Shown here in pieces: positions 27,931 to 37,024 of a DNA stretch of 64,000 nt; position 1 is the stretch's first letter; each line of letters opens with the position of its first letter. The notes beneath the pieces are model-generated. The model was not told the origin of the DNA, did not search any database, and saw nothing but the letters and a program-made list of their open reading frames with translations. Location of the stretch: the NCBI RefSeq assembly GCF_002407245.1, contig NZ_CP010681.1:2232001-2296000 (forward strand), read 5' to 3'. A program made the translations under genes and the position numbers. The DNA is from Phaeobacter piscinae. GTDB taxonomy: Bacteria; Pseudomonadota; Alphaproteobacteria; Rhodobacterales; Rhodobacteraceae.

Positions 27931-27985
27931 CCTCTTTAGCGGGATTGTTTTACGTGGCCCGCAATCCGGTTAACAAATCGCCACG
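27931..27985 (-). promoter_or_regulatory. SAM-II riboswitch
   Basis: The minus strand reads CGTGGCGATTTG, then ACCGGATTGCGGGCCACG, then AAA, then CCGCTAAAGAGG. This is the SAM-II consensus: the first stem CGTGGC/GCCACG closed over the TGATTTG loop, and a CCGCTAAA 3' strand that forms the pseudoknot. SAM-II is found mostly before metA, metZ and metC genes in alphaproteobacteria. It binds S-adenosylmethionine and switches off the downstream gene, here metZ. Confidence 0.92.
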
Positions 27986-28156
27986 ATATGTAAGCCTCGG
28001 ATACGCCGAAACCGCCGTTTGGTCAAGTCCGCAGCGGCACTGCGCCCCCTTCAGCGCCTGGTGTTCTATCACACCCGCGTGACCCAACCTCAAAGGCGAC
28101 GAGAGACCCGCGACATGCGACACCCCAGCCGCCAATGCAAATGCGAAGGCCCCGGC

Positions 28157-28771
28157 TCACTCCGTCTCATCCACCTCCGCATCCGGCAGCGCATAGGCCT
28201 GAAACACCCGCGCCTGGGTCATAAAGAAGGCAAACATCGCCAGCGACAGACCAAACGTCTTGAAGTAGACCCAAGTCTCTTCACTCATGCTGCGCCAGAC
28301 CAACTCATTGGTCACCGCCAGCGCGAAGAAGAAATAACACAGCCGCCGGGTCAGGATCATCCAGCCGGCATCCTGCAGCGGCATCAGGTCATCCATTGCC
28401 ACCTTCAGATAGCTTTGGCCCCGCAAAAGACCGATCGCCAAGGCACCGCCCAGCAGCACGTAGAGGATCGTCGGCTTCATCTTGAAAAACCGTTCATCAT
28501 TGAACCAGACAGACAGCCCGCCAAACAGCACCACGATGACCAGCGTACCGACCTGCATCCTGGAGATATGCCCGGTGAGCCGCCACAGCGCCAGGCTTGA
28601 GAGGATCATCAGAGGGATGAAGCCCGCGGTGGCAATGATGAACCCCCGATACTCCTCCCCGCCAATCACAAACACCTCGTCGCGCAGCCACAGATAGCCT
28701 ACGAAAAACGCAACAAGCGGGCCGTATTCCAGCACCAGTTTCAGGGTTGGGTTGATGGGTTTGCCCGCCAT
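28157..28771 (-). CDS. ispZ: Inner-membrane protein IspZ/YciB (septation protein A family)
   Basis: A 204-residue protein with about six hydrophobic helices. PTLKLVLEYGPLVAFF at the N-terminus and MKPTILYVLLGGAL with AVTNELVWRSMSEETWVYFK are family landmarks of YciB/IspZ. Homologues act in cell-envelope integrity and cell division through contacts with the elongasome and divisome; the exact molecular role is not settled. It is the last of a minus-strand run ftsY, EamA permease, ispZ that I recognise from other roseobacters. The start ATG at 28771 precedes MAGKPINP; length is normal. Confidence 0.88.
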   Translation of the reverse strand: MAGKPINPTLKLVLEYGPLVAFFVGYLWLRDEVFVIGGEEYRGFIIATAGFIPLMILSSLALWRLTGHISRMQVGTLVIVVLFGGLSVWFNDERFFKMKPTILYVLLGGALAIGLLRGQSYLKVAMDDLMPLQDAGWMILTRRLCYFFFALAVTNELVWRSMSEETWVYFKTFGLSLAMFAFFMTQARVFQAYALPDAEVDETE

Positions 28772-28894
28772 GGGATCTCCTGCCTGTTGCGCCCGCGCAT
28801 GATCTGCGGTCGCGCTCCGTTCTGCGAAATCTGGGTTGCCTACCTCTGGTCTTCAACCTGTTCGATCATCATAGGGTGGTGAGGGACCAGCGGA

Positions 28895-29797
28895 TCAGCC
28901 GCCCATCTCCACTATCACGGCCCCCAGCGCGATCAAAGCCATCAGCGCAATCCGGCGCGGACCAACTGTTTCCTTTAACACCAGCCAGCCGATCAGGGCC
29001 GCGAACACGGTCGAGGTCTCGCGCAGCACCGCCGCCTCGCCCACCTTGTCCAGCCGCGTGGCCAGCATCACCGCACCAAAGGAGCCAAAGGCAATAAGAC
29101 CGCCCAACAGCCCTTTGGCCATCAGGGGATCGGGATCCGGGCGTGGCGTCATCGCCCGCCAACGCATGTAGGCATAAGGCGGCATCGCCAGCCCGTCGAT
29201 GAAGAAGAACCATGCCAGAAAGGTGAACGGATCCGCCGTCGCGCGGATGCCATAGGCATCATAAGTGGTATAAAGCGCCACAAAGACACCGGTTGCCACA
29301 GCCAGTGCGAACGCACTGCCCAGGGTCTCGCGGTGGCTGGTCAGATTGCGAAAATTGTAGAGCGCAAGGCCAAAGATCCCCGCCAGAAGCACGCCAACCC
29401 CCAGCCACTGCACCGCCGTAAATCGCTCATCAAACAGAACTGAAGCGCCAAGCACCGTGAACAAGGGCCCGGTCCCCCGCACGACCGGATAAACAACAGT
29501 ATAGCTGCCCTTACTGTAGGCCAGCCCCTGCAGGATCTTGTAGAGCACATGGATCCCCCAGACGGCCGCAAAGATTGGCCACATATGTGGCTCAGGCCAG
29601 GGCACGACGAACAACGCCAACGGCATCGCCATCATCCCGTAGGAAAAATCAATCGCCCCGCGCGACAACCAAGGATCATAGCGCCCTTTCTGAAGCGCGC
29701 CGAACACCGCATGTAACAGCGCAGCCAGCAGGGCCAGAACAAGGGCCATATGGTGCCCCGCCTCCGTGCCTTCCAGCGAGATCAGCCAATCGCTCAA
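28895..29797 (-). CDS. EamA/DMT-family transporter
   Basis: From the TTG at 29797 the protein has 300 residues, the normal size for a ten-helix DMT permease, and begins SDWLISLEGTEAGHH as relatives do. AAAGG lies 8-9 nt upstream of this TTG. An inner ATG at 29749 would cut the first 16 residues, and the frame to 29980 adds non-family sequence. Two EamA halves are visible, with VVYPVVRGTGPLFTVLGAS in the first and LRETSTVFAALIGWLVLKE in the second. It should move a small metabolite across the inner membrane; the substrate is unknown. It lies between ftsY and ispZ. Confidence 0.83.
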   Translation of the reverse strand: MSDWLISLEGTEAGHHMALVLALLAALLHAVFGALQKGRYDPWLSRGAIDFSYGMMAMPLALFVVPWPEPHMWPIFAAVWGIHVLYKILQGLAYSKGSYTVVYPVVRGTGPLFTVLGASVLFDERFTAVQWLGVGVLLAGIFGLALYNFRNLTSHRETLGSAFALAVATGVFVALYTTYDAYGIRATADPFTFLAWFFFIDGLAMPPYAYMRWRAMTPRPDPDPLMAKGLLGGLIAFGSFGAVMLATRLDKVGEAAVLRETSTVFAALIGWLVLKETVGPRRIALMALIALGAVIVEMGG

Positions 29798-29826
29798 ATG
29801 AAATACCTTTGCACCAGGACAGATGA

Positions 29827-29878
29827 CCGGGGGTTGACCACCCCCGGACCCCCGGAGGATATTTTCAGCCAGAAGATG
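29827..29878 (-). repeat. Dispersed intergenic repeat, copy 2, with hairpin
   Basis: Read on the minus strand, CATCTTCTGGCTGAAAATAT leads into CTCCGGGGGTCC and then a perfect 8-bp stem: CCGGGGGT at 29827-29834 pairs with ACCCCCGG at 29840-29847. It sits between the ftsY stop and the EamA start and shares its core with copies near 14.1 and 57.9 kb. Confidence 0.55.
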
Positions 29879-29894
29879 GGCGGGCCTGCGTTGA

Positions 29895-31178
29895 TCAGGA
29901 ACGTTCCAGACCGGTGAGAGCGGCGGCAAATTCTTCCGGATCGAAAGGCGCCAGATCGTCGATTTGCTCACCCACACCAATGGCGTGGATCGGCAGGCCG
30001 AAGCGATCCGCCAATGCCACCAGAACGCCGCCCTTGGCGGTGCCGTCCAGCTTGGTCATCACCAGACCGGAGACATCTGCGAGCTTCTGGAACGTCTCCA
30101 CCTGATTGAGGGCGTTCTGGCCAGTGGTCGCATCCAGCACCAGCAGCGTATTATGCGGCGCGGTCTCGTCCTTCTTGCGGATCACGCGGACGATTTTTGC
30201 CAGTTCTTCCATCAGATCAGCACGATTCTGCAGGCGTCCGGCGGTATCGATCATCAGAAGGTCCGCGCCATCTTCCTGCGCGCGGGTCATCGCATCAAAG
30301 GCAAGGCTTGCCGGATCAGACCCCTCCGGTGCGGTCAGAACCGGCACCCCCGCCCGATCGCCCCAGACCTGCAGCTGCTCCACCGCCGCCGCGCGGAAGG
30401 TGTCCCCTGCGGCAATCACCACCTTCTTGCCCGCAGCCTTGAACTGGCTGGCCAGCTTGCCGATCGTGGTGGTCTTGCCGGAGCCGTTGACCCCCACCAC
30501 CAGCACCACCTGCGGCCGTTTTGCATAGATCGGCATCGGGCGGGCCACCGGCTCCATGATCCGGGCGACTTCTGCGGCCAGCAGTTCCTTGATCTCGCGG
30601 GTCGACAGCCGTTTGCCAAATCGGCCCTCAGCCATATTGGCGGTGACACGCAGCGCGGTATCGACCCCCATATCTGCCCCGACCAGAAGGTCCTCCAGCT
30701 GCTCCAGCATGTCATCATCCAGCGCGCGGCGCGGCTCATCCACCTTACCGCGCCCCATCAGACGCCCCAAGAGCCCCGGCGTTGCCGGAGCTGGGTCCGG
30801 CGCGGCCGTCCGCTCGATCGATGGTTTCGCCATCGGCTCCGCCGGTTTCGTCACGGGCTCCGCCGGTTTCGTCACGGGTTCCGCCGGGCGAGGCGATTGT
30901 TCGGGCGTCTGGACCGGGATCTCAGCAGGGGCATCTACGGGGATCTCAGACGGCGTTTCAGACGGCACCTCCACTGGCGGAGATTTTGGGGCCTCAACAG
31001 GCTGTTCAGCTGGGACCTCGACCGGCGGTGTGGACGGCGGCACCTCGGGCGTCTTTTCCGGTACGGACTGTTGCGGGGCGGCATCCTCTGCGCCCTCCTC
31101 AACGATGGCATCCAGCCCTTCCTCAAGCTTGTTTGACGACTTGAACAGCCGGTCCTTCAGTTTTGAGAAAAACGCCAT
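29895..31178 (-). CDS. ftsY: Signal recognition particle receptor FtsY
   Basis: A 427-residue SRP GTPase receptor. The last 300 or so residues are the NG domain: GVNGSGKTTTIGKLASQF is the P-loop, GDTFRAAAVEQL the G2 region, IDTAGRLQNRADLM the G3 region and MTKLDGTAKGG the G4 region. The first 20 residues (MAFFSKLKDRLFKSSNKLEE) are a membrane-binding amphipathic helix. Between them lies a linker of about 110 residues rich in Pro, Glu and Val with short tandem copies of AEPVTKP. The acidic/proline linker is common in FtsY but is long here. It docks ribosome-SRP complexes at the membrane. It is the first gene of the run with the EamA permease and ispZ. Confidence 0.95.
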   Translation of the reverse strand: MAFFSKLKDRLFKSSNKLEEGLDAIVEEGAEDAAPQQSVPEKTPEVPPSTPPVEVPAEQPVEAPKSPPVEVPSETPSEIPVDAPAEIPVQTPEQSPRPAEPVTKPAEPVTKPAEPMAKPSIERTAAPDPAPATPGLLGRLMGRGKVDEPRRALDDDMLEQLEDLLVGADMGVDTALRVTANMAEGRFGKRLSTREIKELLAAEVARIMEPVARPMPIYAKRPQVVLVVGVNGSGKTTTIGKLASQFKAAGKKVVIAAGDTFRAAAVEQLQVWGDRAGVPVLTAPEGSDPASLAFDAMTRAQEDGADLLMIDTAGRLQNRADLMEELAKIVRVIRKKDETAPHNTLLVLDATTGQNALNQVETFQKLADVSGLVMTKLDGTAKGGVLVALADRFGLPIHAIGVGEQIDDLAPFDPEEFAAALTGLERS

Positions 31179-31289
31179 GTCGGTCTCCGCAGATTGGGTC
31201 GGTGCGAGTTGTTACGCGGACACCTAATGCGGTTTTGCGGCAAGTGCAAAGCACCTCGCCACCTCAACCGATGCAAATCCGGTCCCGAC

Positions 31290-31967
31290 CTAGAGAAACG
31301 CCAACAGAAACCCCGCCTGCGCCCCCCAGTAAAGCGGCCAGACCACATAAGGCGTGATCCGCCGCGCCGGGTGCTCTTCGCCCAGCACAAAGGTCTCAAA
31401 CGCGAGCACAATATCAGAGGCCATGAAGGCCACCGCTGCCGGCAGCACCAGCGCCAGACCCGTCAGCCCAAGGCCCAGTGGCAAGGTCAGCGCCGCCAGC
31501 CCCATGCCCAGAATGATCGGCACATAGGCCAGCACTGGCCCCTTCAATGCACCGGCCCGCGGCGCCAGCAGCCGTGCCATGGCAAGCCCGGCCACAGCCA
31601 GCACCAGCACGCCAACCAGTTGCGGCAGCTGGACCAACCTTGCGAGATCACTGCTCTCCTGACCGAGGAACAAAAAAATATAGACGAGATGGCCAGCCGC
31701 AAAGGCGCCCACCCCAGCCATGAACGCGCTTTCCCCGTCGCGCGACAGGCAGAAATCGCCAACCGCGCAGAGGCCAAGCGCCAGGGTTAGCAGCAGCGGC
31801 CCTCCCCCCAGCCATGCGGCAACGGCCAGCAAAAGCACCGCCAGCGTTTTGGTCACGCTGCGCAGCGCTGTGGGAGGTCGCGCGGTCAGGCCGAGATACA
31901 AAAGCGCCGCAAGGGCCGCCGCCAAAATCAACACATCCCCGACCGGGCTGCTTCCAAAACTTGGCAT
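31290..31967 (-). CDS. YhhN/TMEM86-family integral membrane protein (lysoplasmalogenase-like)
   Basis: A 225-residue, almost wholly hydrophobic protein with about eight helices. GAFAAGHLVYIFLFLG, then ALKGPVLAYVPIILGMGLAAL, then AFMASDIVLAFETFVL near the end match the YhhN family, in which the conserved Asp and His/Tyr residues of the inner leaflet are thought to form the active site. Eukaryotic members hydrolyse the vinyl-ether bond of lysoplasmalogens; bacterial activity is less certain. It is upstream of ftsY with a 111-nt gap on the same strand. The ATG at 31967 is the first good start. Confidence 0.82.
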   Translation of the reverse strand: MPSFGSSPVGDVLILAAALAALLYLGLTARPPTALRSVTKTLAVLLLAVAAWLGGGPLLLTLALGLCAVGDFCLSRDGESAFMAGVGAFAAGHLVYIFLFLGQESSDLARLVQLPQLVGVLVLAVAGLAMARLLAPRAGALKGPVLAYVPIILGMGLAALTLPLGLGLTGLALVLPAAVAFMASDIVLAFETFVLGEEHPARRITPYVVWPLYWGAQAGFLLAFL

Positions 31968-32195
31968 GTCGCTCTCCCCTTCGTTGCAGCTGCGATCTGC
32001 GCCGATGCTTGCATTGCGTGCCGTGCCTTAAGTTGGCCGGTATCTGACTGATGTTGCCCGCCTCTTCGCCACCGGTCAAAGGTGACGCCGCGCAAGCCAG
32101 TCGCAAAGCCGACCGTCGAACAGGCCCTGTACTTTCGCCCGACATGGTTCACGGAAACATTGGCCAGAACTGCAGCCCTCTGGCAGAGTTGCCGT

Positions 32196-32609
32196 ATGCG
32201 ACTGCCCTGCTTGATTCTATTGACGGCGCTCTGTGGCGCCCTGTCCGAGGGCCGTCCCGCCTGGGCGGGCGCGCCGCTTACTGCTGATCAGTTCGACCGC
32301 TACACCCAAGGCCGCACATTGTTCTACGGCTTCGATGGGGTGCCCTACGGGGTTGAACGCTATCTACCAAACCGCCGGGTGATCTGGTCGTTTCTGGACG
32401 GCCAATGCCAGGACGGCGAATGGTACCCCGAGGCGGATCAGATCTGTTTTATCTATGATGATATCGGCACGCCGCAGTGCTGGCAGTTCTCAATCGGCGA
32501 CGACGGGCTGATTGCGCAGTTCGACGGCGACCCGGAGGCCACCGAGCTGTATGAGGCCGAAGACCTGGGCGAGGATATGCTCTGCCTTGGCCCCAAGATC
32601 GGCGTCTGA
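32196..32609 (+). CDS. Small exported protein of unknown function
   Basis: From the ATG at 32196 the protein has 137 residues. MRLPCLILLTALCGALSEG and AWAGAPL read as a Sec signal peptide with cleavage after AWA. The mature part (FDRYTQGRTLFYGFDGVPYG, VIWSFLDGQCQDGEWYPE, ICFIYDDIGTPQCW) is acidic with four Cys that could form two disulfides in the periplasm. The spacing of Trp, Cys and Asp recalls small periplasmic proteins of roseobacters annotated only as hypothetical. The longer frame from 32082 has no family character ahead of the signal peptide. It converges on xseA and no partner gene is evident. Confidence 0.7.
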   Translation: MRLPCLILLTALCGALSEGRPAWAGAPLTADQFDRYTQGRTLFYGFDGVPYGVERYLPNRRVIWSFLDGQCQDGEWYPEADQICFIYDDIGTPQCWQFSIGDDGLIAQFDGDPEATELYEAEDLGEDMLCLGPKIGV

Positions 32610-32711
32610 CAGGCATCGACGCACGCCCTCCTGATCCACGCGCCGGGCCTTGTGCCCATATCGATGTGGCCTATGTGGGTGCTTTCGCGTGACCTCAGCG
32701 ACGAGAACGCT

Positions 32712-34277
32712 TCAGAACAGCGACCCCTGATCATCCGGCGGCGCCTTGTCGCTTTGGCGCTTCCCTGCTTTGGACCCTTCTGATTTGGGCGCGCTGGGTG
32801 TCTTTGCTGGCGATATCGCCCCGTCACCGGCAGCTGCTTGCGCAGGCGTCACGTCAATCTCTGCATCGGCAAATTCGATCCGCAACCGTGGCTGGATGGC
32901 GGCCTCTGCCGCGCGGGTGATGACGCCGTCATCACTGCGCACCACGGCATAGCCACGATCAAGCGTAGCCTTGTAGCTGAGGATCTCCAGCTGTCGACCC
33001 GTTGCCTCCAGCCGTTGCCGGTGCCGGTCCAGCCGCTGTGTCTGCACGGTTTCAAGCCGCTGCGCCAGCTGGCCGATACGATCGTGCTGGCGGGTAAGAT
33101 CCTGCTGGATCGGGCGCAGCGTCAGCCGTGACGAGAGGTTGCGCAACCGATCCTGACGGGCGGTGACCAACTGACGCAGCGTGCTGGGCCGCAGCGCAGC
33201 CGCCGCCTCGCTCAGCCGCAGACGGCGACGCTCCACCCCCCGGATTAGCGCATCGGGCAGCCGTTCAGACACCCGGTCCAACCGTTGGCGCGGCGTTTCC
33301 AACAGCGTATCGGGCTTTGGCAGAGCCCGCGCGAGATCGTTCAGCCGCTGCCGTCGCTGCTGCACCGCCTGCCCGGCAGAGCGCACCAAGCGCGCCCCCT
33401 GATTCTCGGTCCAGCCCAGCAGTTCCAACCGCACCGGGACCGCCAGTTCTGCTGCCGCCGTCGGGGTTGGCGCGCGACGGTCCGACACAAAATCAATCAG
33501 CGTGGTATCTGTCTCATGTCCCACGGCTGAGATCAGCGGGATCTGACTGTTCGCGACAGCCCGGGCGACAATTTCCTCGTTAAAGCCCCACAGGTCTTCG
33601 ATCGACCCCCCGCCACGGGCCACGATGATCAAATCCGGTCGTGGCATCGCGCCCCCCGGTGTCAGCTGGTTGAAGCCTTCAATGGCGCGGGCCACCTCCG
33701 GCGCGCAGTTGGCGCCCTGCACCGCAACCGGCCAGACCAGCACCTTGCGCGGGAACCGGTCGCGCAGCCGGTGCAGGATATCGCGGATCACAGCCCCCGA
33801 GGGTGAGGTCACCACCCCGATGATTTGTGGCAGATACGGCAGCGGCTTCTTACGCTCCGGCGCAAACAGGCCTTCCGCCTCAAGCTGTTTCTTGCGCTTT
33901 TCCAGGAGCGCCATCAGCGCGCCCTGCCCGGCAACCGCGACCTCATCGACGTTCATATTGTATTTCGACTGCCCGCCGAACGCTGTCAGCCGGCCGGTGA
34001 CAACCACCTCCAGCCCCTCTTCCGGCACCACGGAGAGGCTGGCGATCTGCCCCTTCCACGTGGTGCAGGCCAGCACAGAGCGGTCATCCTTGATGTCGTA
34101 ATAAAGATGCCCGGAGCGCGCCTTGAACACGCGGCCCACCTCGCCCTTCACCCGGATGCGCCCGAAGGTGCCCTCCAGCGTGCGCTTCACCTCACCTGAG
34201 ATTTCCGAGACGGTGAATTCGGGGGCATTCTGCCCGGGCCGGTCGGATGGGGTTGGATCATCAAACAGGTCTGACAT
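32712..34277 (-). CDS. xseA: Exodeoxyribonuclease VII large subunit
   Basis: From the ATG at 34277 the protein has 521 residues. The OB-fold comes first (EFTVSEISGEVKRTLEGTFG and GHLYYDIKDDRSVLACTTWK). The catalytic domain follows with GVVTSPSGAVIRDILHRL, DLIIVARGGGSIEDLWGFNE and SAVGHETDTTLIDFVSDRRAPTP-type residues. A long Arg/Gln-rich coiled-coil region then carries the filament-forming helices. The end is an Ala/Lys/Ser-rich tail closing in DDQGSLF. It degrades single-stranded DNA with the small subunit XseB, whose gene is not here. It diverges from purD across 144 nt. A frame extending to 34367 has Cys-rich non-family residues and is not used. Confidence 0.94.
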   Translation of the reverse strand: MSDLFDDPTPSDRPGQNAPEFTVSEISGEVKRTLEGTFGRIRVKGEVGRVFKARSGHLYYDIKDDRSVLACTTWKGQIASLSVVPEEGLEVVVTGRLTAFGGQSKYNMNVDEVAVAGQGALMALLEKRKKQLEAEGLFAPERKKPLPYLPQIIGVVTSPSGAVIRDILHRLRDRFPRKVLVWPVAVQGANCAPEVARAIEGFNQLTPGGAMPRPDLIIVARGGGSIEDLWGFNEEIVARAVANSQIPLISAVGHETDTTLIDFVSDRRAPTPTAAAELAVPVRLELLGWTENQGARLVRSAGQAVQQRRQRLNDLARALPKPDTLLETPRQRLDRVSERLPDALIRGVERRRLRLSEAAAALRPSTLRQLVTARQDRLRNLSSRLTLRPIQQDLTRQHDRIGQLAQRLETVQTQRLDRHRQRLEATGRQLEILSYKATLDRGYAVVRSDDGVITRAAEAAIQPRLRIEFADAEIDVTPAQAAAGDGAISPAKTPSAPKSEGSKAGKRQSDKAPPDDQGSLF

Positions 34278-34421
34278 GGCGGGGCTGCTCTCCTGCGGCG
34301 CAAAGGCACCTACTGAGTTCTTGTTTTGAAAGTCCGCGCAGCATAGAACCCGCGGCAAGCAAGGCAAGCCCCGGCTGACGCTGGGGAGTCACAGGGCTCA
34401 GGCAGATCGGAGAACGCGTCA

Positions 34422-35687
34422 ATGAACATCCTTATCCTCGGCAGCGGCGGGCGCGAACATGCTTTGGCCTGGGCGGTGATGCAGAACCCCAAATGCGACA
34501 AGCTGATCGTGGCACCGGGCAACGCCGGCATTGCCCAGATCGCCGATTGCGCCTCTCTCGACATCGACAATGGCGGCGCGGTGGCAGCTTTCGCCGAGGA
34601 AAATGCCATTGATTTCGTGATCATCGGCCCGGAGGCACCGCTGGCCGCCGGTGTGGCTGATCGCTTGCGCGACGCAGGGCTCTTGGTCTTTGGCCCGTCC
34701 GAGGCTGCCGCCAAACTGGAAGCTTCCAAAAGCTTCACCAAGGAAATCTGCGACGCGGCAAACGCCCCCACTGCCGGGTATGGCCATTTCACCGATGCCG
34801 TGGCCGCCAAGGCCCATGTGCGCCACCACGGCGCCCCCACGGTGGTCAAGGCCGACGGGCTGGCCGCCGGCAAAGGCGTGATCATCGCCATGACCGAGGC
34901 CGAGGCCATCGCCGCCATTGACGATATGTTCGGCGGCGCCTTTGGCGGCGCCGGTGCCGAGGTGGTGATCGAGGAATTCATGGAAGGCGAAGAGGCCTCC
35001 CTGTTTGTGCTGGTCGACGGCGAAGACGTGCTGGCCATAGGCTCCGCCCAGGACCACAAACGCGTCGGCGAGGGCGACACCGGCCCCAACACCGGTGGCA
35101 TGGGCGCCTATTCCCCCGCGCCGGTCTTGTCAGCGGAGATCGAGGCCCGCGCGATGGAAGAGATCGTGAAACCAACCATGCGGGTGATGGCCGAACGCGG
35201 CATGCCCTATCAGGGCGTGCTTTATGCCGGTCTGATGATCAAGGACGGGCAGCCCCGGCTGGTGGAATACAACGTCCGCTTCGGCGACCCGGAATGTCAG
35301 GTGCTGATGATGCGCCTCGGCGCGCAGGCGCTGGACCTGATGCAGGCTGCCGCTGAGGGCCGTCTGGCTGAAACGCAGGTAAACTGGGCTGATGATCATG
35401 CGATCACTGTGGTCATGGCGGCGGCAGGCTACCCGGGCGCCTATGAAAAGAGGTCTGAAATCAAAGGCCTCGAAGGCCTGCCCGAAGACAGCAGCAATAT
35501 GGTGTTCCATGCCGGCACCAAGGCCGAAGATGGTAAGGTACTGGCGATTGGCGGCCGGGTGCTGAATGTGACGGCGCGCGGCGACACCCTGCAAGAGGCC
35601 CGCGACCGCGCCTATGCGATGGTCGATGGCATCAACTGGCCGCAGGGGTTCTTCCGCCGTGATATCGGCTGGCGCGCGCTGAAATAG
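34422..35687 (+). CDS. purD: Phosphoribosylamine-glycine ligase
   Basis: A 421-residue ATP-grasp enzyme of purine synthesis. ILGSGGREHALAW at residues 5-17 is the PurD start. KASKSF-type entry is present as LEASKSFTKEI, then VVKADGLAAGKGVI as the ATP-binding strand, GDTGPNTGGMGAYSP as the family signature, and NVRFGDPECQVLM as the metal-binding loop. It joins phosphoribosylamine and glycine with ATP. The gene stands alone on the plus strand, diverging from xseA, as in related genomes. The length is normal and the start ATG at 34422 is unambiguous. Confidence 0.96.
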   Translation: MNILILGSGGREHALAWAVMQNPKCDKLIVAPGNAGIAQIADCASLDIDNGGAVAAFAEENAIDFVIIGPEAPLAAGVADRLRDAGLLVFGPSEAAAKLEASKSFTKEICDAANAPTAGYGHFTDAVAAKAHVRHHGAPTVVKADGLAAGKGVIIAMTEAEAIAAIDDMFGGAFGGAGAEVVIEEFMEGEEASLFVLVDGEDVLAIGSAQDHKRVGEGDTGPNTGGMGAYSPAPVLSAEIEARAMEEIVKPTMRVMAERGMPYQGVLYAGLMIKDGQPRLVEYNVRFGDPECQVLMMRLGAQALDLMQAAAEGRLAETQVNWADDHAITVVMAAAGYPGAYEKRSEIKGLEGLPEDSSNMVFHAGTKAEDGKVLAIGGRVLNVTARGDTLQEARDRAYAMVDGINWPQGFFRRDIGWRALK

Positions 35688-35998
35688 GACCCGCGCAGCA
35701 GGCCCTCCCGCCTGTTCACGACCAATCAAAGATGGCCCGACACAGTTGGGCGTGGCCGGGCGTATGGCGCCCGGCAGCACCGCCGCCAATCTGATCCCTG
35801 AATGTTAGATTATCTGGGCACCTTTGCAGATCCGACAGAAAACCGCCGCGAACGCCTGCCAGCTGCCGTTTTCTGCACGGGCGATAGGCTGGATTGCGGT
35901 CTAAGCTGCCGCTGCCTGCGTCAACAATCGGCGCATGGATCTGCCAGCCGCGCGCCAGATGCTATTTGTCCCCTTTTCCTCCCTCGGAGCCACCGCCG
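35688..35998. other. Intergenic stretch after purD with one GC hairpin
   Basis: These 311 nt hold no gene. GCCGGGCG (35755-35762) and CGCCCGGC (35768-35775) form a perfect 8-bp stem with a 5-nt loop, 68 nt after the purD stop. No T run follows, so it is at best a weak or Rho-aided terminator. A plus-strand frame starting at 35894 is the rejected extension of the next gene. Confidence 0.5.
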
Positions 35999-36880
35999 AT
36001 GATCCTTCGCGACAAACCCGGACTGATGCAGCTGCTGTTTGCGGTGCGCGGTTCCGTCCTGCCCCGCATTCTGCCCCGGATCCTCGGGCTCTCGGCCCTG
36101 TCTGCGCTGATCTTGTGGATCGACGCCAACGTCCTGCCGTTGCCCCATACAAATGCGGCGCCCTTTGCCGTGTTTGGCATCGCGCTTTCGCTGTTTCTGG
36201 GGTTTCGCAACAACGCCGCCTATGACCGCTGGTGGGAGGGGCGGCGGTTGTGGGGTCAGCTGGTTGCGGATCTGCGCAGTCTCAGCCGCGAGGTCGACCT
36301 CTTCGTTGCTGACCCAGACAGGCGGGCGCAAATCCTGCGGCTCGCCCTTGGGTTCCTGCATCTGCACCGCATCAATCTGCGCAAAGAAACAGACACAACC
36401 CCCGCAATCCGTTGGGCAGGCGATGATTTTGCGGGATCCCCCCATGCCCCCTGCGCCGCATTGGATGCGCTTGCCACAACGGTTGCCCTTGGTGCGGACG
36501 ATGGCTTCGCTCGCAAGGCACTGGCCGAGCGCACCGCCAGCATCGCGCTGGCGCAGGCCGGCTGTGAGCGCATCGCCACCACGCCACTGCCCTATGTCTA
36601 TTCGCTGTTGGTGTTCCGCACGACCTACCTCTACTGCCTGCTCCTGCCCTTTGCGCTGATTGACGGCGCGGGGTGGCTGACACCGATATTTGTGGGCATC
36701 GTCGCCTATGTGTTCTTCGGCCTTGCCGAGGTGACCGAAGAGCTGTCGCATCCCTTTGGTGAGACGGTGAACGGACTGCCACTGGACGCGATCTGTCGCA
36801 CGGTAGAGCGGGCGCTGGCGCCGAAGCTCGGAGAGGACGCGCCACCGTCGTTGCAGCCGGTGGATTACTACTTGTCCTGA
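35999..36880 (+). CDS. Bestrophin-like chloride-channel family protein
   Basis: From the ATG at 35999 the protein has 293 residues, the usual bacterial bestrophin (UPF0187/RFP-TM) size. SLFLGFRNNAAYDRWWEGRRLWGQL is the strongest family block, with the NNAAYDRWWEGR stretch lining the pore. PYVYSLLVFRTTYLYCLLLPF and ELSHPFGETVNGLPLDAICR follow in order. About four hydrophobic helices are visible. Family members form pentameric anion channels; the ion handled here is inferred from the family only. A longer frame from 35894 adds 35 residues with no hydrophobic or family character. It stands alone between purD and a LuxR-type gene. Confidence 0.87.
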   Translation: MILRDKPGLMQLLFAVRGSVLPRILPRILGLSALSALILWIDANVLPLPHTNAAPFAVFGIALSLFLGFRNNAAYDRWWEGRRLWGQLVADLRSLSREVDLFVADPDRRAQILRLALGFLHLHRINLRKETDTTPAIRWAGDDFAGSPHAPCAALDALATTVALGADDGFARKALAERTASIALAQAGCERIATTPLPYVYSLLVFRTTYLYCLLLPFALIDGAGWLTPIFVGIVAYVFFGLAEVTEELSHPFGETVNGLPLDAICRTVERALAPKLGEDAPPSLQPVDYYLS

Positions 36881-37024
36881 TCACCGACGCATCCCGCAGC
36901 CGGTTTTCACGCTGCTCTCCCTCCGCTAAGGTTCCCGCAACAATGGTCATAGCCCCCGCTGCTCATGCTGTGTCAGCAGGTATGCGCAGCCTTATGGCCA
37001 CCCGAGGAGCACCAGCAGGATCAG

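Noticed and set aside
29964..31136. 390-codon plus-strand frame
   Set aside because: It is antisense to ftsY, and its His/Arg-rich sequence arises from the complement of the Pro/Glu linker and GTPase domain.
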